From Pandoraea faecigallinarum (lineage in GTDB: Bacteria > Pseudomonadota > Gammaproteobacteria > Burkholderiales > Burkholderiaceae), in the NCBI RefSeq assembly GCF_001029105.3, contig NZ_CP011807.3:2914001-2978000 (forward strand): a DNA stretch of 64,000 bases, given 5' to 3'. Positions within the stretch are counted from its first letter, which is position 1. The number at the start of each line of letters is the position of its first letter. The notes below the pieces were generated by a model. The model had not been told where the DNA came from. It saw only the letters and a list, made by a program, of their open reading frames with translations, and did no database searches. This document shows positions 46,588 through 56,587 of this stretch, one piece after another. The position numbers were made by a program, and so were the translations under genes.

Positions 46588-48480
46588 TCAAATCTCGATC
46601 TTCGTACCCAGCTCGACCACGCGGTTCGCCGGAATGCTGAAGAAGTCGGTAGGCTTGGCGGCGTTCTGGTGCATCCATGCGAACAGCCGTTCGCGCCAGA
46701 TCGACATCCCCGGCAGTTTGGTCGGCACAACCGTTTCGCGCGCGAGGAAAAACGACGTATCCATCAACTCGAAGTGCATGTCCGTCTTCTCTTCGAGCAG
46801 ATGCAGCACTTCTTTCACGTCCGGCGTCTCGTTGAAGCCGAAGGTCGCCACCACGCTATACAACCCGCCCGTGTGATCCTTGACCTCGATGCGACTGCCG
46901 TCTTCGGCATACGGCACATCCAGCGTGCGGAACGTCAGGAAAATCGTGCGCTCATGCAGGATGCGGTTGTGCTTGAGGTTATGCAACAGGCTTACCGGCA
47001 CGAGCGTGTTGCCGCCGGTCAGATAGATCGCCGTTCCTGCCACACGATGCGGCGGATGCGCGAGCAATCCCTGAAGGAACGGTCCGAGCGGAATCCCGTC
47101 CGCCGCCGTACGCTCGCGCAGCAGCTGACGGCCCTTGTGCCAGGTCATCAGCATGAAGAACAGGAAAGCCCCCAGCGCCAACGGCAGCCAGCCGCCCTCT
47201 TCCACCTTGATGAGGTTTGCGCCGAAGAACGCGAAGTCCACCACGAGAAAGCCGGCGATGATGAGCGCGACGAGAAACTTGTTCCAGTTCCAGACCTTGA
47301 CCATGACCACGCACGCCAGAATCGTCGTGATGACCATCGTCGTCGTCACGGCAATGCCGTATGCCGCCGCCAGATTGCTCGACGACTTGAACGCCAGCAC
47401 GATCCAGATGATGACGAACAGCAATGACCAGTTGATCACCGGCATGTAGATCTGCCCGATTTCGCGATCCGACGTGTGCAGAATCTTCATGCGCGGCACA
47501 TAGCCGAGCTGGATCGCCTGGCTGGTGAGCGAGAACGCCCCCGAAATCACGGCCTGCGATGCGATCACGGTCGCCGCGGTCGCCACGATCACCAGCGGCA
47601 GCAGCGCCCAGTCCGGCGCCAGCAGGAAGAACGGATTCTCGATGGCCTTCGGATTCGACAACAGCAACGCGCCTTGACCGAAGTAGTTGAGCACCAGTGC
47701 CGGGAAGACGAGAAACGACCACGCGAAACGAATCGGACGGATGCCGAAATGCCCCATGTCGGCATACAGCGCCTCGGCACCAGTCAGTACCAGAAAGACG
47801 GAACCGAGCACGATATACGCTTGCAGCGCGTGCGTGTGGATGAAATGGATGCCGTAGTACGGATTGATCGCCTTGACGATCTCCGGCGCAAGCACCATGT
47901 TGTACACGCCCAGCACGCCGAGAATAACGAACCAGAGGACCATGACCGGCCCGAACAGGCGTCCGACCTTGGCGGTGCCCGACTTCTGCATCGAGAACAG
48001 AACAATCAGGATGACGATGGTGATCGGCAGCACGAATCTGGATAGCGACGGGGCGGCGATCTCCAACCCTTCCACGGCCGACATCACGGAGATGGCAGGT
48101 GTGATGACAGCGTCGCCATAGAACATGCAGGCGCCGAACATTCCCAGCATCATGAGTACGGAAGCCCACCGGCTGCCCGCGCGCACACTGCGCAGGCTGA
48201 GCGCCATGAGCGCCAGTACCCCGCCTTCGCCGCGGTTATCCGCACGCATCACGAACAAAACGTACTTGAGGGAGACGACGATCACCAGCGCCCAGAACAG
48301 CAGCGAGATGATGCCGAACACGGCTTGCTGATCGAATGGAATGCCGTGCTGCGGATCGAAACATTCCTTGAGCGCATAGAGCGGGCTGGTGCCGATATCG
48401 CCGAAGACCACGCCGATGGCCGCCACCATGAGCGCGGGCATGGCCTGAGGGCGCTGCCCGTGTCGTATGTTTTGCGTCAT
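46588..48480 (-). CDS. kup: Kup, low-affinity potassium uptake protein
   Basis: A 630-residue inner-membrane K+:H+ symporter. The [17 protein letters not shown] opening is the family signature in the first span, followed by [33 protein letters not shown] and [14 protein letters not shown]. About 12 spans occupy residues 15-450, and the C-terminal 180 residues are the cytosolic domain. Length equals that of typical Kup proteins. It stands alone between two terminators, so it is a single-gene unit. A TAGAAT -10-like box (48525-48530, minus) lies about 45 bases upstream with a poor -35. Confidence 0.96.
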   Translation of the reverse strand: MTQNIRHGQRPQAMPALMVAAIGVVFGDIGTSPLYALKECFDPQHGIPFDQQAVFGIISLLFWALVIVVSLKYVLFVMRADNRGEGGVLALMALSLRSVRAGSRWASVLMMLGMFGACMFYGDAVITPAISVMSAVEGLEIAAPSLSRFVLPITIVILIVLFSMQKSGTAKVGRLFGPVMVLWFVILGVLGVYNMVLAPEIVKAINPYYGIHFIHTHALQAYIVLGSVFLVLTGAEALYADMGHFGIRPIRFAWSFLVFPALVLNYFGQGALLLSNPKAIENPFFLLAPDWALLPLVIVATAATVIASQAVISGAFSLTSQAIQLGYVPRMKILHTSDREIGQIYMPVINWSLLFVIIWIVLAFKSSSNLAAAYGIAVTTTMVITTILACVVMVKVWNWNKFLVALIIAGFLVVDFAFFGANLIKVEEGGWLPLALGAFLFFMLMTWHKGRQLLRERTAADGIPLGPFLQGLLAHPPHRVAGTAIYLTGGNTLVPVSLLHNLKHNRILHERTIFLTFRTLDVPYAEDGSRIEVKDHTGGLYSVVATFGFNETPDVKEVLHLLEEKTDMHFELMDTSFFLARETVVPTKLPGMSIWRERLFAWMHQNAAKPTDFFSIPANRVVELGTKIEI

Positions 48481-48888
48481 AAGGTTTGGGTAATCGCTTT
48501 ATTGCGCTGCACAAAATGGGCGCTATTCTAACTGGGCGCCGGTTCCCTCGCCAGCCCGGGCAGTTCCCGAGCGCCGGGCCTGTGACATGACGGGCTTCGC
48601 TAGGATATGACGAGCCGCGCGCCGTGACCAGTCCCGTCCGGCAAGGGTTTTACCCATCTCGGCCGGCATGGGGACGGCGTATGCGTATCCGCATTTCGAG
48701 TTGCAAATGCGCGACATATGCCGGACATGCGCGGTTCGCGAGTCGACAGTTTCGTCAATTGCGTGTAGCGCGGACCAGATATCCAGCCCCCTGCTCCGTC
48801 CTTTGGCCACACGCCCACGAAAAAAGCCGCCCGAAGGCGGCTTTCTCACATCTTGAGACGAGACGGGCTCGCGCTGGGGCCAGCTGGC
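48481..48888. other. 408-base intergenic region upstream of kup
   Basis: It holds the kup leader and the terminator at 48823-48844. The open frames here (for example 48523-48849 on the minus strand) begin inside the terminator, have no ribosome site and match nothing I know. I see no RNA gene or riboswitch fold that I can defend; a Kup leader riboswitch (ydaO type) was looked for by eye and not found. Confidence 0.5.
48823..48844 (-). terminator. terminator of the DUF2968 gene
   Basis: Read on the minus strand, AAAGCCGCC and GGCGGCTTT pair around a CGAA-type loop and end in a run of six T residues. It starts 45 bases after the DUF2968 stop. Confidence 0.85.
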
Positions 48889-49614
48889 TTAGCGCCGGCG
48901 CGTCGTCTTCTTCGCCGAGCTTCTGACCGAGCGCACGAGGTCCGAATCGACTGCGTTCTGCTGGGCTTCCAGCGAACGAATCTGGCCCTGCACATCGCTC
49001 AGGCGGATGCGTGCGGCGCTACGTTCGGTTTCCAGTGCCGCCGCCTGTTCACGCACGGCCTGCTGGTTCTGGGCCAGCGCCTGCTCCTGCTGACGCTGGA
49101 TACTCAGATCGTTCTGCACGGCGTTCAGGCGGCTTTCGCTTTCGGCCAGCTGGCGCTCGATCATCGCCTTCTGCGCTTCGAGTTTGATCCGGTTGATCTC
49201 GACGTCGGCAAGCACTTGCGTCTGGCGCACGAAATCGGCGTACAGCGCTTCGGCCTTCTTCTCGTTGTTCAGCTTGACCACGCGCCAGAACTGGCCTTCG
49301 TGGAACAGGGCGACGTAGTAGCCCAGCGTCTGCGGATAGAACAACAGGCTCGCCCCGTAGCGGCCGTTGTACGTCGTACGAAGTTCGGTGACTTCCTTGT
49401 TCTGGATGCGATCGCGCAGTTCCTGAATCGTGCCCGAGGCTGCGGCCGGCGCCGTGGCCGATTGTGCAGGCACTGCCGGAGCGGCGATTTGTGCGGACGT
49501 TGCGCCGGTCACATCACGGACCGCATCGGCCGCCATGGCCGGCGTTCCCCAGGCCGCCAGGCATGCCACCCCCACGCCCAACCACAACCGCCCCCGGCAA
49601 TCACTGATTTTCAT
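48889..49614 (-). CDS. DUF2968 family secreted coiled-coil protein
   Basis: A 241-residue protein of the DUF2968 family found in Burkholderiales, with unknown function. A Sec signal peptide is clear (LWLGVGVACLAAW, cleavage near AMA-AD). An Ala/Pro-rich linker follows, then a compact domain (about 60-125: ELRTTYNGRYGASLLFYPQTLGYYVALFHEGQFWRVVK) and a long coiled coil (130-225). The C-terminus is basic (KKTTRRR). It has its own terminator and no close partner. Confidence 0.85.
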   Translation of the reverse strand: MKISDCRGRLWLGVGVACLAAWGTPAMAADAVRDVTGATSAQIAAPAVPAQSATAPAAASGTIQELRDRIQNKEVTELRTTYNGRYGASLLFYPQTLGYYVALFHEGQFWRVVKLNNEKKAEALYADFVRQTQVLADVEINRIKLEAQKAMIERQLAESESRLNAVQNDLSIQRQQEQALAQNQQAVREQAAALETERSAARIRLSDVQGQIRSLEAQQNAVDSDLVRSVRSSAKKTTRRR

Positions 49615-49983
49615 CTGATCTGTTTTCCTGTTATCGACCGGATCGTTTTACGACCCTTATTCGTCGCATTCACTCGCCACCCCGGACTCCGTCCCGAGGA
49701 TCTGATACCTGCGTATTTGTGGAATGATAACCGCATGCCCGCAATAGCCGACAATTCTATCCATTGAGGCGCACTCTTCCAAGCGGGGAATGCGTTATTG
49801 TGGCCGTGCGATTTCATCTGTTGATACGGCGCAACTCGGGGGGGCGGCGAATTCCGGAAGACGGAAACTGTTTGTCAGAAAAATCCCGTCAACAAGCGTC
49901 ATATTGAGGCATCGCCCACGTAATACGCGTCGTGATGAACGACCGGTGTCCGACGATGACATTCCATCCCCCTGCGCGTCATC
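49615..49983. other. 369-base intergenic region with no recognised gene
   Basis: It lies between the DUF2968 start and the stop of the sigma-54 activator, both on the minus strand. It is less GC-rich than its surroundings and should contain the DUF2968 promoter; TATCAT at about 49724-49729 (minus) is a possible -10 box. No terminator hairpin with a T run was found for the activator gene. Confidence 0.4.
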
Positions 49984-51387
49984 TCACCCTTCGTACTCGC
50001 TGGCCAGTTCCGAGTCGTTACCGAGAATCTGGTACTTGCGCATTTTTTCCCAGAGCACCTTGCGACTGATGCCCAGCGCGTTGGCCGTGTCCTGACGCCG
50101 CCAGCCGTTCGCATCGAGGGCCGCGACGATGCGTGCGCGCTCGGTTGCGTCCCAGCGCGCGCGCTCGCGATCCGCCATCGCAGCGCCGCGTGCCCCCTCG
50201 TCCGAGCGGGCGACGGTGCCCATCGACAGCGCATCGAAGATCGGACGGATACGCCGCTCGTCCCACCCGCCCAACTGCCGGTAGATGATGCCCACGCGCT
50301 CGGCGATGTTGCGCATCTCGCGCACATTGCCCGGAAAGAGCCCGTTTTCGACGAGTTCGCGAAGCCAGGGCGGGACTTGCGCGCCGATCTCGCTGTCGCC
50401 CACGACCTTGCCCAGGTAGGCGGTGAAGACGGCCAGCTTGTCGACCGGCCCGCGTTCTTCAAGGCTCGGGATGTGAAGCTCGATCACGGCAAGGCGGTAG
50501 AACAGGTCGGCACGGAACAATTCGTCGCGCACCATCGATTTCAGGTTCTTGTTGGTGGCCGCCACGAGACGGAAGTCGAGCTTCACCGGCTGCGCCGAAC
50601 CGAGACGCGTCACTGCGCTGTCCTCCAGCACCCGCAGCAGCTTGACCTGCTGATACAACGGCAGATCACCGATCTCGTCGAGAAAGAGCGTGCCGTCGTT
50701 GGCCTGCTCGAAGTATCCCTTGTGCGAGTACAACGCTCCCGTGAATGCCCCTTTGGCGTGCCCGAAGAAATGGGACTCGAACAGGCCGTCGGGAATCGCG
50801 CCGCAGTTCACGGCAACGAACGGCCCTTTCCCGTAGTGGCTTTGCTTGTCGTGGAGCAGCCGCGCGATGCGCTCCTTGCCCACGCCCGTCTCACCATGAA
50901 TCAGCACGTTCGAATCGCAATCGGCGAACGCGTCCACTTCGGCCAGCAGCGCGAGCATGGCGCTCGATTGCGCCACGAGCGGGTCGCTCGGCACGGGTGC
51001 GCTGTCGGCTTCCGCAATCGCGCCCGAGAGCTTGAAGATGAGCGTGCGCAGTTCCGCGCCCGAGAAGTCGAGCGTGAGGATGTTGCTGTATTCGGGCGGG
51101 AACACGCGGCCGTCGGTCTCGCGCGGGGTCGTCGCCACCCAGATCACCGGCATGCCATGGCCGAGTTGCCATTCGTTTGCATTCGTCGAGGCGCCTTCGA
51201 TCACCGACACGCTTACCACGGCGATGGACGGCCGCGCCTTCGTGCGCTCGCGCGACAGGTCGATGCCGTCGGCACGGATGACTTCCATGTCGAAGCTCGC
51301 GAGGCAATGAGATACGCGGTCGGCGATGTCCGACTTGCCTTCCCACACGTACACATCGAGATCTTCACGTACTGGCTTGCTTTTCAT
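49984..51387 (-). CDS. sigma-54-dependent activator with VpsR-like N-terminal domain
   Basis: A 467-residue enhancer-binding protein. Residues 1-130 look like a receiver or VpsR-type fold without a convincing phospho-acceptor Asp. The AAA+ domain has Walker A GETGVGKE (164-171), the sigma-54 contact loop GAFTGA (213-218) and Walker [14 protein letters not shown]-terminal Fis-type helix-turn-helix ([21 protein letters not shown]) binds DNA. It lies directly downstream of tadG on the same strand and so is likely the locus regulator, acting on a sigma-54 promoter that would be upstream of flp, outside the window. The GAFTGA motif is intact. Confidence 0.9.
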   Translation of the reverse strand: MKSKPVREDLDVYVWEGKSDIADRVSHCLASFDMEVIRADGIDLSRERTKARPSIAVVSVSVIEGASTNANEWQLGHGMPVIWVATTPRETDGRVFPPEYSNILTLDFSGAELRTLIFKLSGAIAEADSAPVPSDPLVAQSSAMLALLAEVDAFADCDSNVLIHGETGVGKERIARLLHDKQSHYGKGPFVAVNCGAIPDGLFESHFFGHAKGAFTGALYSHKGYFEQANDGTLFLDEIGDLPLYQQVKLLRVLEDSAVTRLGSAQPVKLDFRLVAATNKNLKSMVRDELFRADLFYRLAVIELHIPSLEERGPVDKLAVFTAYLGKVVGDSEIGAQVPPWLRELVENGLFPGNVREMRNIAERVGIIYRQLGGWDERRIRPIFDALSMGTVARSDEGARGAAMADRERARWDATERARIVAALDANGWRRQDTANALGISRKVLWEKMRKYQILGNDSELASEYEG

Positions 51388-51503
51388 GCTTGTCCGCTCG
51401 TTGGCGAACGCCCCCGGCGTTCGTCATGGTGAAGTTCAGTGCGCCGGCCCGACGGCGTGGCCGCGCAACACGGATCGCCCTGCTTGCTGCCCCTTGTCCG
51501 GCG

Positions 51504-53600
51504 CTAATACACCAGTTGCACCAGGCCGTTCTGGCAGTTGATGCTGTCCACCGTCACCGTTGTCATGCCCAGCGTAATGCCAAGCGACGACAGCAGCGTG
51601 TTGAGCACGTTGCTCAGCGGCGTGAGCAGCGGATTGAGCAAGGTGTAGAGCACGCTGCCCAGGACCGGGGCGACTTGCGACGAACTGATCGAACCCGATA
51701 CCACGTCGACACGGCATTGCTTGCCGCCCAGATTGCAGATCAGATCGGACACGCCACCGAGCAACCCGGTCACGATCCCGCCCAGCGTGTTGACCAGTCC
51801 ACCGACCAGCCCGCCCACCCCGCCGACGACCTGCGGCAAATTCAGCGTCACCACGCCGCCGAGTGTGGTCCCCAGCGCGTTGGTCGTCTGCTTCAGCCCC
51901 GCGGCCGCCGTGCTCAGAAAACTGTTCACCGTGCTGATGGACACCCCGGCCAGCGCAGATGGCACATTGCTCACCAGTCCGTCGGCCACCGTCTGGGATG
52001 TCGAAGTCCCGCCCGCCCCTACGTCCAGCGAGAGACCGGCGATCAACGCGGTGACAATCTGACTCAGATCCACGCTCGACCCAATGGGTCCGACTTTCTG
52101 AGGGAACGGTCCCGCGAATGGGATCGGCGCCGGCGAGTTCGTCACGAGCGAGAGGTTGACGTTCGCACCGACGTTGATCAGACCGAGCAATGTCGCGATG
52201 TTCGTGCGCTGCGTCATGAGCGTGGTACAGCTCGCCGGATTGGTCTGCACATTCACACCGGCGGCCGTCCCCCCCACGCAGACGTTCACCAGCCCGGAGT
52301 CGACCTGCAACGTCGTCGAGGGTGTCGCCCCGCACTGCAGGGCCGTGACGGTAGCCGTCGACTGCGCGACTTCGAGCACCAACGGCAGGGCAAGCGTGGT
52401 GCCCGCTGCGTTGAGCAAGCCGCCGAGCGGCCCCGATGCCGCCGAGTTGACGGTGAGGAACAGCCGCACCTGCGCGTTCGTCGCCTTCGCACCGACCCCG
52501 CCGACGCCGATCTGCGGCGGTGAAATCACGCGCGCGACGACCGACACCGTCCCGCCAAGAATCGACAACGACGGCACCGCCACGGCGTTGGTGCCGTTCG
52601 CGCCGACAATGGCCGCCGTGATCAGATCGGAGATTCCGACGTTCGCACTCAGCGCGTTTGCAGCGCTCACACCGGCCACGTCGATATTGGCGAGGATGCC
52701 CGGGGTCGTGGCCGTACCCAGCAGATTCACGGGCAGGTTCAGCACGGGACTGTTGGCGAACACATTGACGAGGTTGTTCATCGCCGTGACGGACGCCGAG
52801 AGCGCACCGTTTTGCGTGGCGAGCGCCGTGTTGGTCGCACTCAGCAACGTGCCCACGGTGAGGTTCTTCACAGCCGCCACACCGGAGAGCGACGCCACGC
52901 TGACGTCCCCCGTCACGGGCACGCCGAGGGCCTGCAACAGCCCCTTGGGCGTGATGTTGACCCCGACCAGTTGCTGCGCCGCGCCGACATAGAGCGACGG
53001 CGTGATGCCGATCGACGTGAGCAACGGTGCGAGCACCGAATTGCTCGTATTGAGCGCCAGCAGACCGGAATCGACCGTGAAGGTGACGACCGCGGGCGCT
53101 TTGCGCGCCACGGCGCTCGCCGCGATCGTGCGTGTGCCGGCAAGGTCGAAGAAAGACGGCACGGCCAGCGTCAGCGCCACCGACACGGCGTTGCCGCTCG
53201 CCGCGTTTGCGGGCGTCGACGCGACAAAGGTCCCGGGCGTGGTTGCCGACGCGGCGGGCGACGTCCAGATACCGCACGAGGTCGAGATCGTCAGACCACT
53301 CACGTTGCTGCCGAGGTTCGAGGCGACGTTCGCTCGCGCTACGGTGTCGAACGACGTCGCATTGGCGCAACCCGGCAGCGTCTGCGCACCGGCCAGCGCC
53401 GCCATGTCGGCCGCGCGTTGCAGGTCGCGACGCTTCATGAATGCATAACCGGCATCGATGGCGAACGCCAGAATCAGTACGACCACCACAAAGATGAACG
53501 CGAGGATCGGCACCGAACCGCGCTGACGTCCATTGACCCGGCCCGGCCGCCTCTCGCGAATCGCCCCTCCCGTTGGCCGCTCACGCGCACGCGCAGTCAT
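51504..53600 (-). CDS. tadG: TadG-like pilus assembly protein
   Basis: A 698-residue secreted or membrane-anchored protein. The RGSVPILAFIFVVVVLILAFAIDAG start followed by MKRRDLQRAADMAALAGAQ is the TadE/TadG-like anchor with a single N-terminal span. The remaining 630 residues are Gly/Ala/Val/Leu/Thr-rich with very few Lys or Glu, and include a Leu/Gly/Val-rich amphipathic region near 570-610 (GGVGGLVGGLVNTLGGIV). It ends the Tad gene series and is separated from the DUF3613 gene by six bases. A GAGG site lies four bases before the ATG. In other species TadG is an outer-envelope component whose exact role is unsettled. Confidence 0.85.
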   Translation of the reverse strand: MTARARERPTGGAIRERRPGRVNGRQRGSVPILAFIFVVVVLILAFAIDAGYAFMKRRDLQRAADMAALAGAQTLPGCANATSFDTVARANVASNLGSNVSGLTISTSCGIWTSPAASATTPGTFVASTPANAASGNAVSVALTLAVPSFFDLAGTRTIAASAVARKAPAVVTFTVDSGLLALNTSNSVLAPLLTSIGITPSLYVGAAQQLVGVNITPKGLLQALGVPVTGDVSVASLSGVAAVKNLTVGTLLSATNTALATQNGALSASVTAMNNLVNVFANSPVLNLPVNLLGTATTPGILANIDVAGVSAANALSANVGISDLITAAIVGANGTNAVAVPSLSILGGTVSVVARVISPPQIGVGGVGAKATNAQVRLFLTVNSAASGPLGGLLNAAGTTLALPLVLEVAQSTATVTALQCGATPSTTLQVDSGLVNVCVGGTAAGVNVQTNPASCTTLMTQRTNIATLLGLINVGANVNLSLVTNSPAPIPFAGPFPQKVGPIGSSVDLSQIVTALIAGLSLDVGAGGTSTSQTVADGLVSNVPSALAGVSISTVNSFLSTAAAGLKQTTNALGTTLGGVVTLNLPQVVGGVGGLVGGLVNTLGGIVTGLLGGVSDLICNLGGKQCRVDVVSGSISSSQVAPVLGSVLYTLLNPLLTPLSNVLNTLLSSLGITLGMTTVTVDSINCQNGLVQLVY

Positions 53601-53606
53601 GGCGCC

Positions 53607-54287
53607 TCACTGGCTAACGCCAGCCCCCATTGCCGCAGGCGCCGTACCGCCGCCTGCGGCGCCGCTACCTCCGCCGCCACCTGCGCCGTTGGTCGTCTGC
53701 ACCATCGTCTCGAAGAACGCCGGAATCGGATAGGTAAAGCTGTCGAGGTACCGCTTGTAAGCCCGCGAGGCGGTCGCGCCGAGCATGGGCAGCCCGCGTC
53801 CGGCTGCGAGGTTGTTGCCCTGTACCGCCAGCAGCGCTTCGGTTTCGTCACCGAGCATGCCGTCACGCGCCGGTTCGCCCACGCGCGGCGGGGCGGTGCG
53901 GCGAACCACATTGGCCGGTGTGCGCGCCGCCTCCTGCACGGGGACGGCCGGGGCGGCTGTCGCTTCCGTCGCTGTAGTCGCTGTCGTTGTTTCAGGCTGG
54001 CCGACGCTCGCGGCCACCGGCGTTGGCTGCACCGCCGGTGCGCTCGACGGCGCAGCCACGGCTCGCATGCCGGTACCGCCCATCGTCCCGGTGACCGGCG
54101 CATTGCTCTGCGCGAGCGCCACGTTCGTTCCAAGCACACAACCGAGCGCACTACCGAGCACAACACCGAGCACAACACCGAGTGCACCACCGAGCACAGT
54201 ACGCAGCGCGAATACGGCGAGCCCGCGCTGCGCCGTCTCACGCGGCCGGGTGCCCGGGGGCCTCTGAAGTTTCTGGACTGCCATCAT
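53607..54287 (-). CDS. DUF3613 protein of the Tad locus
   Basis: A 226-residue exported protein. The hydrophobic signal core (ALGVVLGVVLGSALGCVLG) is built from a 12-base repeat at 54141-54200. A Ala/Thr/Pro-rich linker follows, then the DUF3613 core at about 150-205 (GDETEALLAVQGNNLAAGRGLPMLG and AYKRYLDSFTYPIPAFFE), which I recognise from Burkholderiales Tad loci, and a Gly-rich tail. Its role in pilus assembly is unknown. The ATG at 54287 has GGGAG nearby, and a second ATG follows at once. Confidence 0.75.
   Translation of the reverse strand: MMAVQKLQRPPGTRPRETAQRGLAVFALRTVLGGALGVVLGVVLGSALGCVLGTNVALAQSNAPVTGTMGGTGMRAVAAPSSAPAVQPTPVAASVGQPETTTATTATEATAAPAVPVQEAARTPANVVRRTAPPRVGEPARDGMLGDETEALLAVQGNNLAAGRGLPMLGATASRAYKRYLDSFTYPIPAFFETMVQTTNGAGGGGGSGAAGGGTAPAAMGAGVSQ
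54141..54200. repeat. five 12-base repeats in the DUF3613 signal peptide
   Basis: ACCGAGCGCACT, ACCGAGCACAAC (twice, exact), ACCGAGTGCACC and ACCGAGCACAGT stand in tandem. On the minus strand each unit encodes four residues of the Val/Leu/Gly signal core. Confidence 0.9.
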
Positions 54288-54403
54288 CACGTCTCCCTGA
54301 TGTTGCGTGATTCGCAACGCGTGTTCTGCATCCCGTCTCGCGACGCAGGCAACCGGTTACGTTCGACCGCATGCTGCCGCACCCCGCTATGCCCGATTGC
54401 GCA

Positions 54404-55504
54404 TCACTGCGAAGGCGCGAAGCGATCGAGCATCGACGTCGGCATGTCGCTACGCGACGTTTCGCCCGCACGAGCGAGCTTCGCATCCGCCGTCGCCTTC
54501 GTTGGCATCTGGTCCCGCGCGGCAACGTCCGGTGCGCCGCCTTGCGGCAAACGCACCACCACCGGCATATCGCCGTTCCCGCTCGCGGGCGAGGCCGGTG
54601 GGCGCATCGGCGTCTGCGCGAAAGCCGAAGCCGGCGCTGCCGGCGGCACGATCGCCGCCGCTGCCTGCGCCGCCGCACGGGCCGCGGCGGCGTCTGCCGC
54701 CTGCTTGCGCGCCTTCGTATGGGCGCGAATGTCGGCGGCCAGTTTGTTGATGGCGTCGCGCGTCTCCTGCGGCATCTTGGCGTTCGTCATCATGTCTTCC
54801 GCGCGCGAGCGATCGCCCGTCACGACCAGATACACCGCCAGGTTGCTGAGCACCTTGCGGTTGTCCGGACGCAGTTCGGCCGCCTGCGCCAGCGGGACAC
54901 GCGCAGCGGCGGCGTCGCCGCTATTGAGCAGCGCAAAACCCAGATCGCTGAGGTAGAACGGTTCGGTCGGCGCACGATTCACCGCTTCGCGAAGCGCCAG
55001 TGCGGCCCCGGCGTAATCCTTGCGCTGCGCCGCCACGAGCCCGATACCATGCCATGCGGCGGCCGCCTCAGTGCCGCCGAGCAGCGTGCGGTACGCCTGT
55101 TCGGCCAGCTCGGGTTGCCCTGTCTCGCGCAGCGCGTCGGCACGCAGAATATCGATGTCCGGCGCCGAGCCGTACTCGATCCGGAACTGTTCGATGTGGG
55201 CGAGCGACGCGAAGTAAGCCCCCTGTGCCTGCGACTGCCGAATCATCGAGAGGTACAACTCGCGCGTGTCCGGCTTGGCCAGTCTGGCCTTCTCCTCGTC
55301 GTTCTGCTGCGCCTGCATGAGGGCGGCAGCCGAGGGCGCGCCGTAGCCACCGAGCGTCGGCGTGCTGCTGCATCCCGCAAGCCACGCCGCACATAGCACG
55401 CACAGCACGCACAGCGAAACCCGCCCGGCCGGCTTCCGGTTCAGGCCCCGCCACCGCCGGGGCGCGAAATCGTGCGAAAGATATGTCTGGATGGGGGACG
55501 TCAC
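54404..55504 (-). CDS. tadD: TadD-like TPR lipoprotein
   Basis: A 366-residue lipoprotein. The signal sequence ends in a clear lipobox LAGC (Cys at about residue 45), followed by Ser-Ser. TPR-type repeats cover about 85-255 (APDIDILRADALRETGQPELAEQAYRTLL and APTEPFYLSDLGFALLNSGDAAAARVPL). The last 100 residues are Ala/Pro/Gln-rich. TadD in Aggregatibacter is required for pilus formation and is thought to help the secretin assemble. The signal core holds Cys-Val-Leu repeats encoded by 9-base units. Its start overlaps the tadC stop by four bases. Confidence 0.88.
   Translation of the reverse strand: MTSPIQTYLSHDFAPRRWRGLNRKPAGRVSLCVLCVLCAAWLAGCSSTPTLGGYGAPSAAALMQAQQNDEEKARLAKPDTRELYLSMIRQSQAQGAYFASLAHIEQFRIEYGSAPDIDILRADALRETGQPELAEQAYRTLLGGTEAAAAWHGIGLVAAQRKDYAGAALALREAVNRAPTEPFYLSDLGFALLNSGDAAAARVPLAQAAELRPDNRKVLSNLAVYLVVTGDRSRAEDMMTNAKMPQETRDAINKLAADIRAHTKARKQAADAAAARAAAQAAAAIVPPAAPASAFAQTPMRPPASPASGNGDMPVVVRLPQGGAPDVAARDQMPTKATADAKLARAGETSRSDMPTSMLDRFAPSQ
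55391..55417. repeat. 9-base repeat in the tadD signal sequence
   Basis: ACATAGCAC, GCACAGCAC and GCACAGCGA stand in tandem; on the minus strand they encode Cys-Val-Leu repeats before the lipobox. Confidence 0.65.
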
Positions 55505-56538
55505 ATGGCCTCCATGGATTTGGTCAGCGACAGGATCGCCGGCCCCGCGACCACGAGCATCAGCGCGGGCAATAACGTGAGCATCATCGCCAGCGTCATC
55601 TTCACCGTGAGCTTGCCGATACGCTCCTTCATCGTCTGACGGCGCTGCTCGCGCAAACGGTCGCTGAATTGTTGCAACGGCTCCTGCACGGCACCGCCGT
55701 GCTGTTCGACCTGCACGATCAGCCGAACGAGCGCGCGCAGATCGTCGTTGTCGTACACCTCGCGCAGCCGTCCCATCGACGCCTCCCGGCCACGTCCCGA
55801 TGCGTACTGGCGATTGGCCGCCTCGAACTCCCTCGACAGGATCGGCAGCACTTCGCGAAAGTCCGACACCATCACGTAAAGACTTTGATCCATGGACAGC
55901 CCCACGCCCTGCAACAGACGCAGCAAGTCGATGAGCAAAGGCAATTCCTCAACCAGATCGCGACGACGCTGGGCCGCCTTGCGCTGAATGTAGAACTTCG
56001 GCGCGAGCAGCCCCACGCCGGCAGCGCCGATCAGACGCAGCATCGTGCCAAGCCCGCCGCCGCCGGGGAACCACAACCACACGAGCAACGGCAGGACAAC
56101 CGCCAGCGCCACCCGCGCGAAGAGGAACAACGACTTGGCGCGTACGCTGTCGTAACCGCATTGCGCGAGCAACAGACGATCTTCGGCTGCGATCAGACTC
56201 TGTCCAAGACGCGTTTCGGACCACTGCTTGCCGAGCTCTGCCGCACGGTCCAGCAACGCGCGCCAGCCCCGCTGCGGGCCCTTCGCCGCGTGCGCCGCGT
56301 CCACCGACTCGGCGTCCGGCGCCGCACGCAAACCGGACGGCGCCGTTGCGGCGCGCAGCGCCGCGAGCGCCTGTTGCTGACGGCTCGCCAACACCTGATC
56401 GATCACCCGTTCGCTGCGTCCCTGGCGCATCGCGCGCAACAAGATGGCCGACGCTGCCAGCAGCAGACCCGCCGCGACCATCAGCAGGCCAAGCATCATC
56501 CACGTTTGCGAGTTCACCGTCAGGGACGAAAAATTCAT
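55501..56538 (-). CDS. tadC: TadC, Tad platform protein
   Basis: A 345-residue polytopic membrane protein of the type II secretion F family. An N-terminal span lies at about 13-35, a pair of spans at about 125-170, and the T2SSF domain at about 185-320 (LLIDLLRLLQGVGLSMDQSLYVMVSDF and RLIVQVEQHGGAVQEPLQQFSDRLREQRR). A final span closes the protein. It pairs with TadB to form the inner-membrane platform on which the TadA ATPase works. It overlaps tadD by four bases and follows tadB by 49. Confidence 0.92.
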   Translation of the reverse strand: MNFSSLTVNSQTWMMLGLLMVAAGLLLAASAILLRAMRQGRSERVIDQVLASRQQQALAALRAATAPSGLRAAPDAESVDAAHAAKGPQRGWRALLDRAAELGKQWSETRLGQSLIAAEDRLLLAQCGYDSVRAKSLFLFARVALAVVLPLLVWLWFPGGGGLGTMLRLIGAAGVGLLAPKFYIQRKAAQRRRDLVEELPLLIDLLRLLQGVGLSMDQSLYVMVSDFREVLPILSREFEAANRQYASGRGREASMGRLREVYDNDDLRALVRLIVQVEQHGGAVQEPLQQFSDRLREQRRQTMKERIGKLTVKMTLAMMLTLLPALMLVVAGPAILSLTKSMEAM

Positions 56539-56587
56539 GGGTATCGATCCTCCGCGCCAGACACCGTGCTTTGCGCGTATGAGCCGC

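Noticed and set aside
48481..48600. A potassium or c-di-AMP riboswitch in the kup leader
   Set aside because: The leader before kup is short and I could not fold a ydaO-type core by eye.
48523..48849. A 108-residue minus-strand open frame between kup and the DUF2968 gene
   Set aside because: It starts inside the terminator hairpin of the DUF2968 gene and has no ribosome site or recognisable content.
51436..53370. A 644-residue minus-strand open frame inside the tadG region
   Set aside because: Arg/Gly/Asp-rich composition typical of a shadow frame in GC-rich DNA; tadG in the overlapping frame has the TadG anchor motif.
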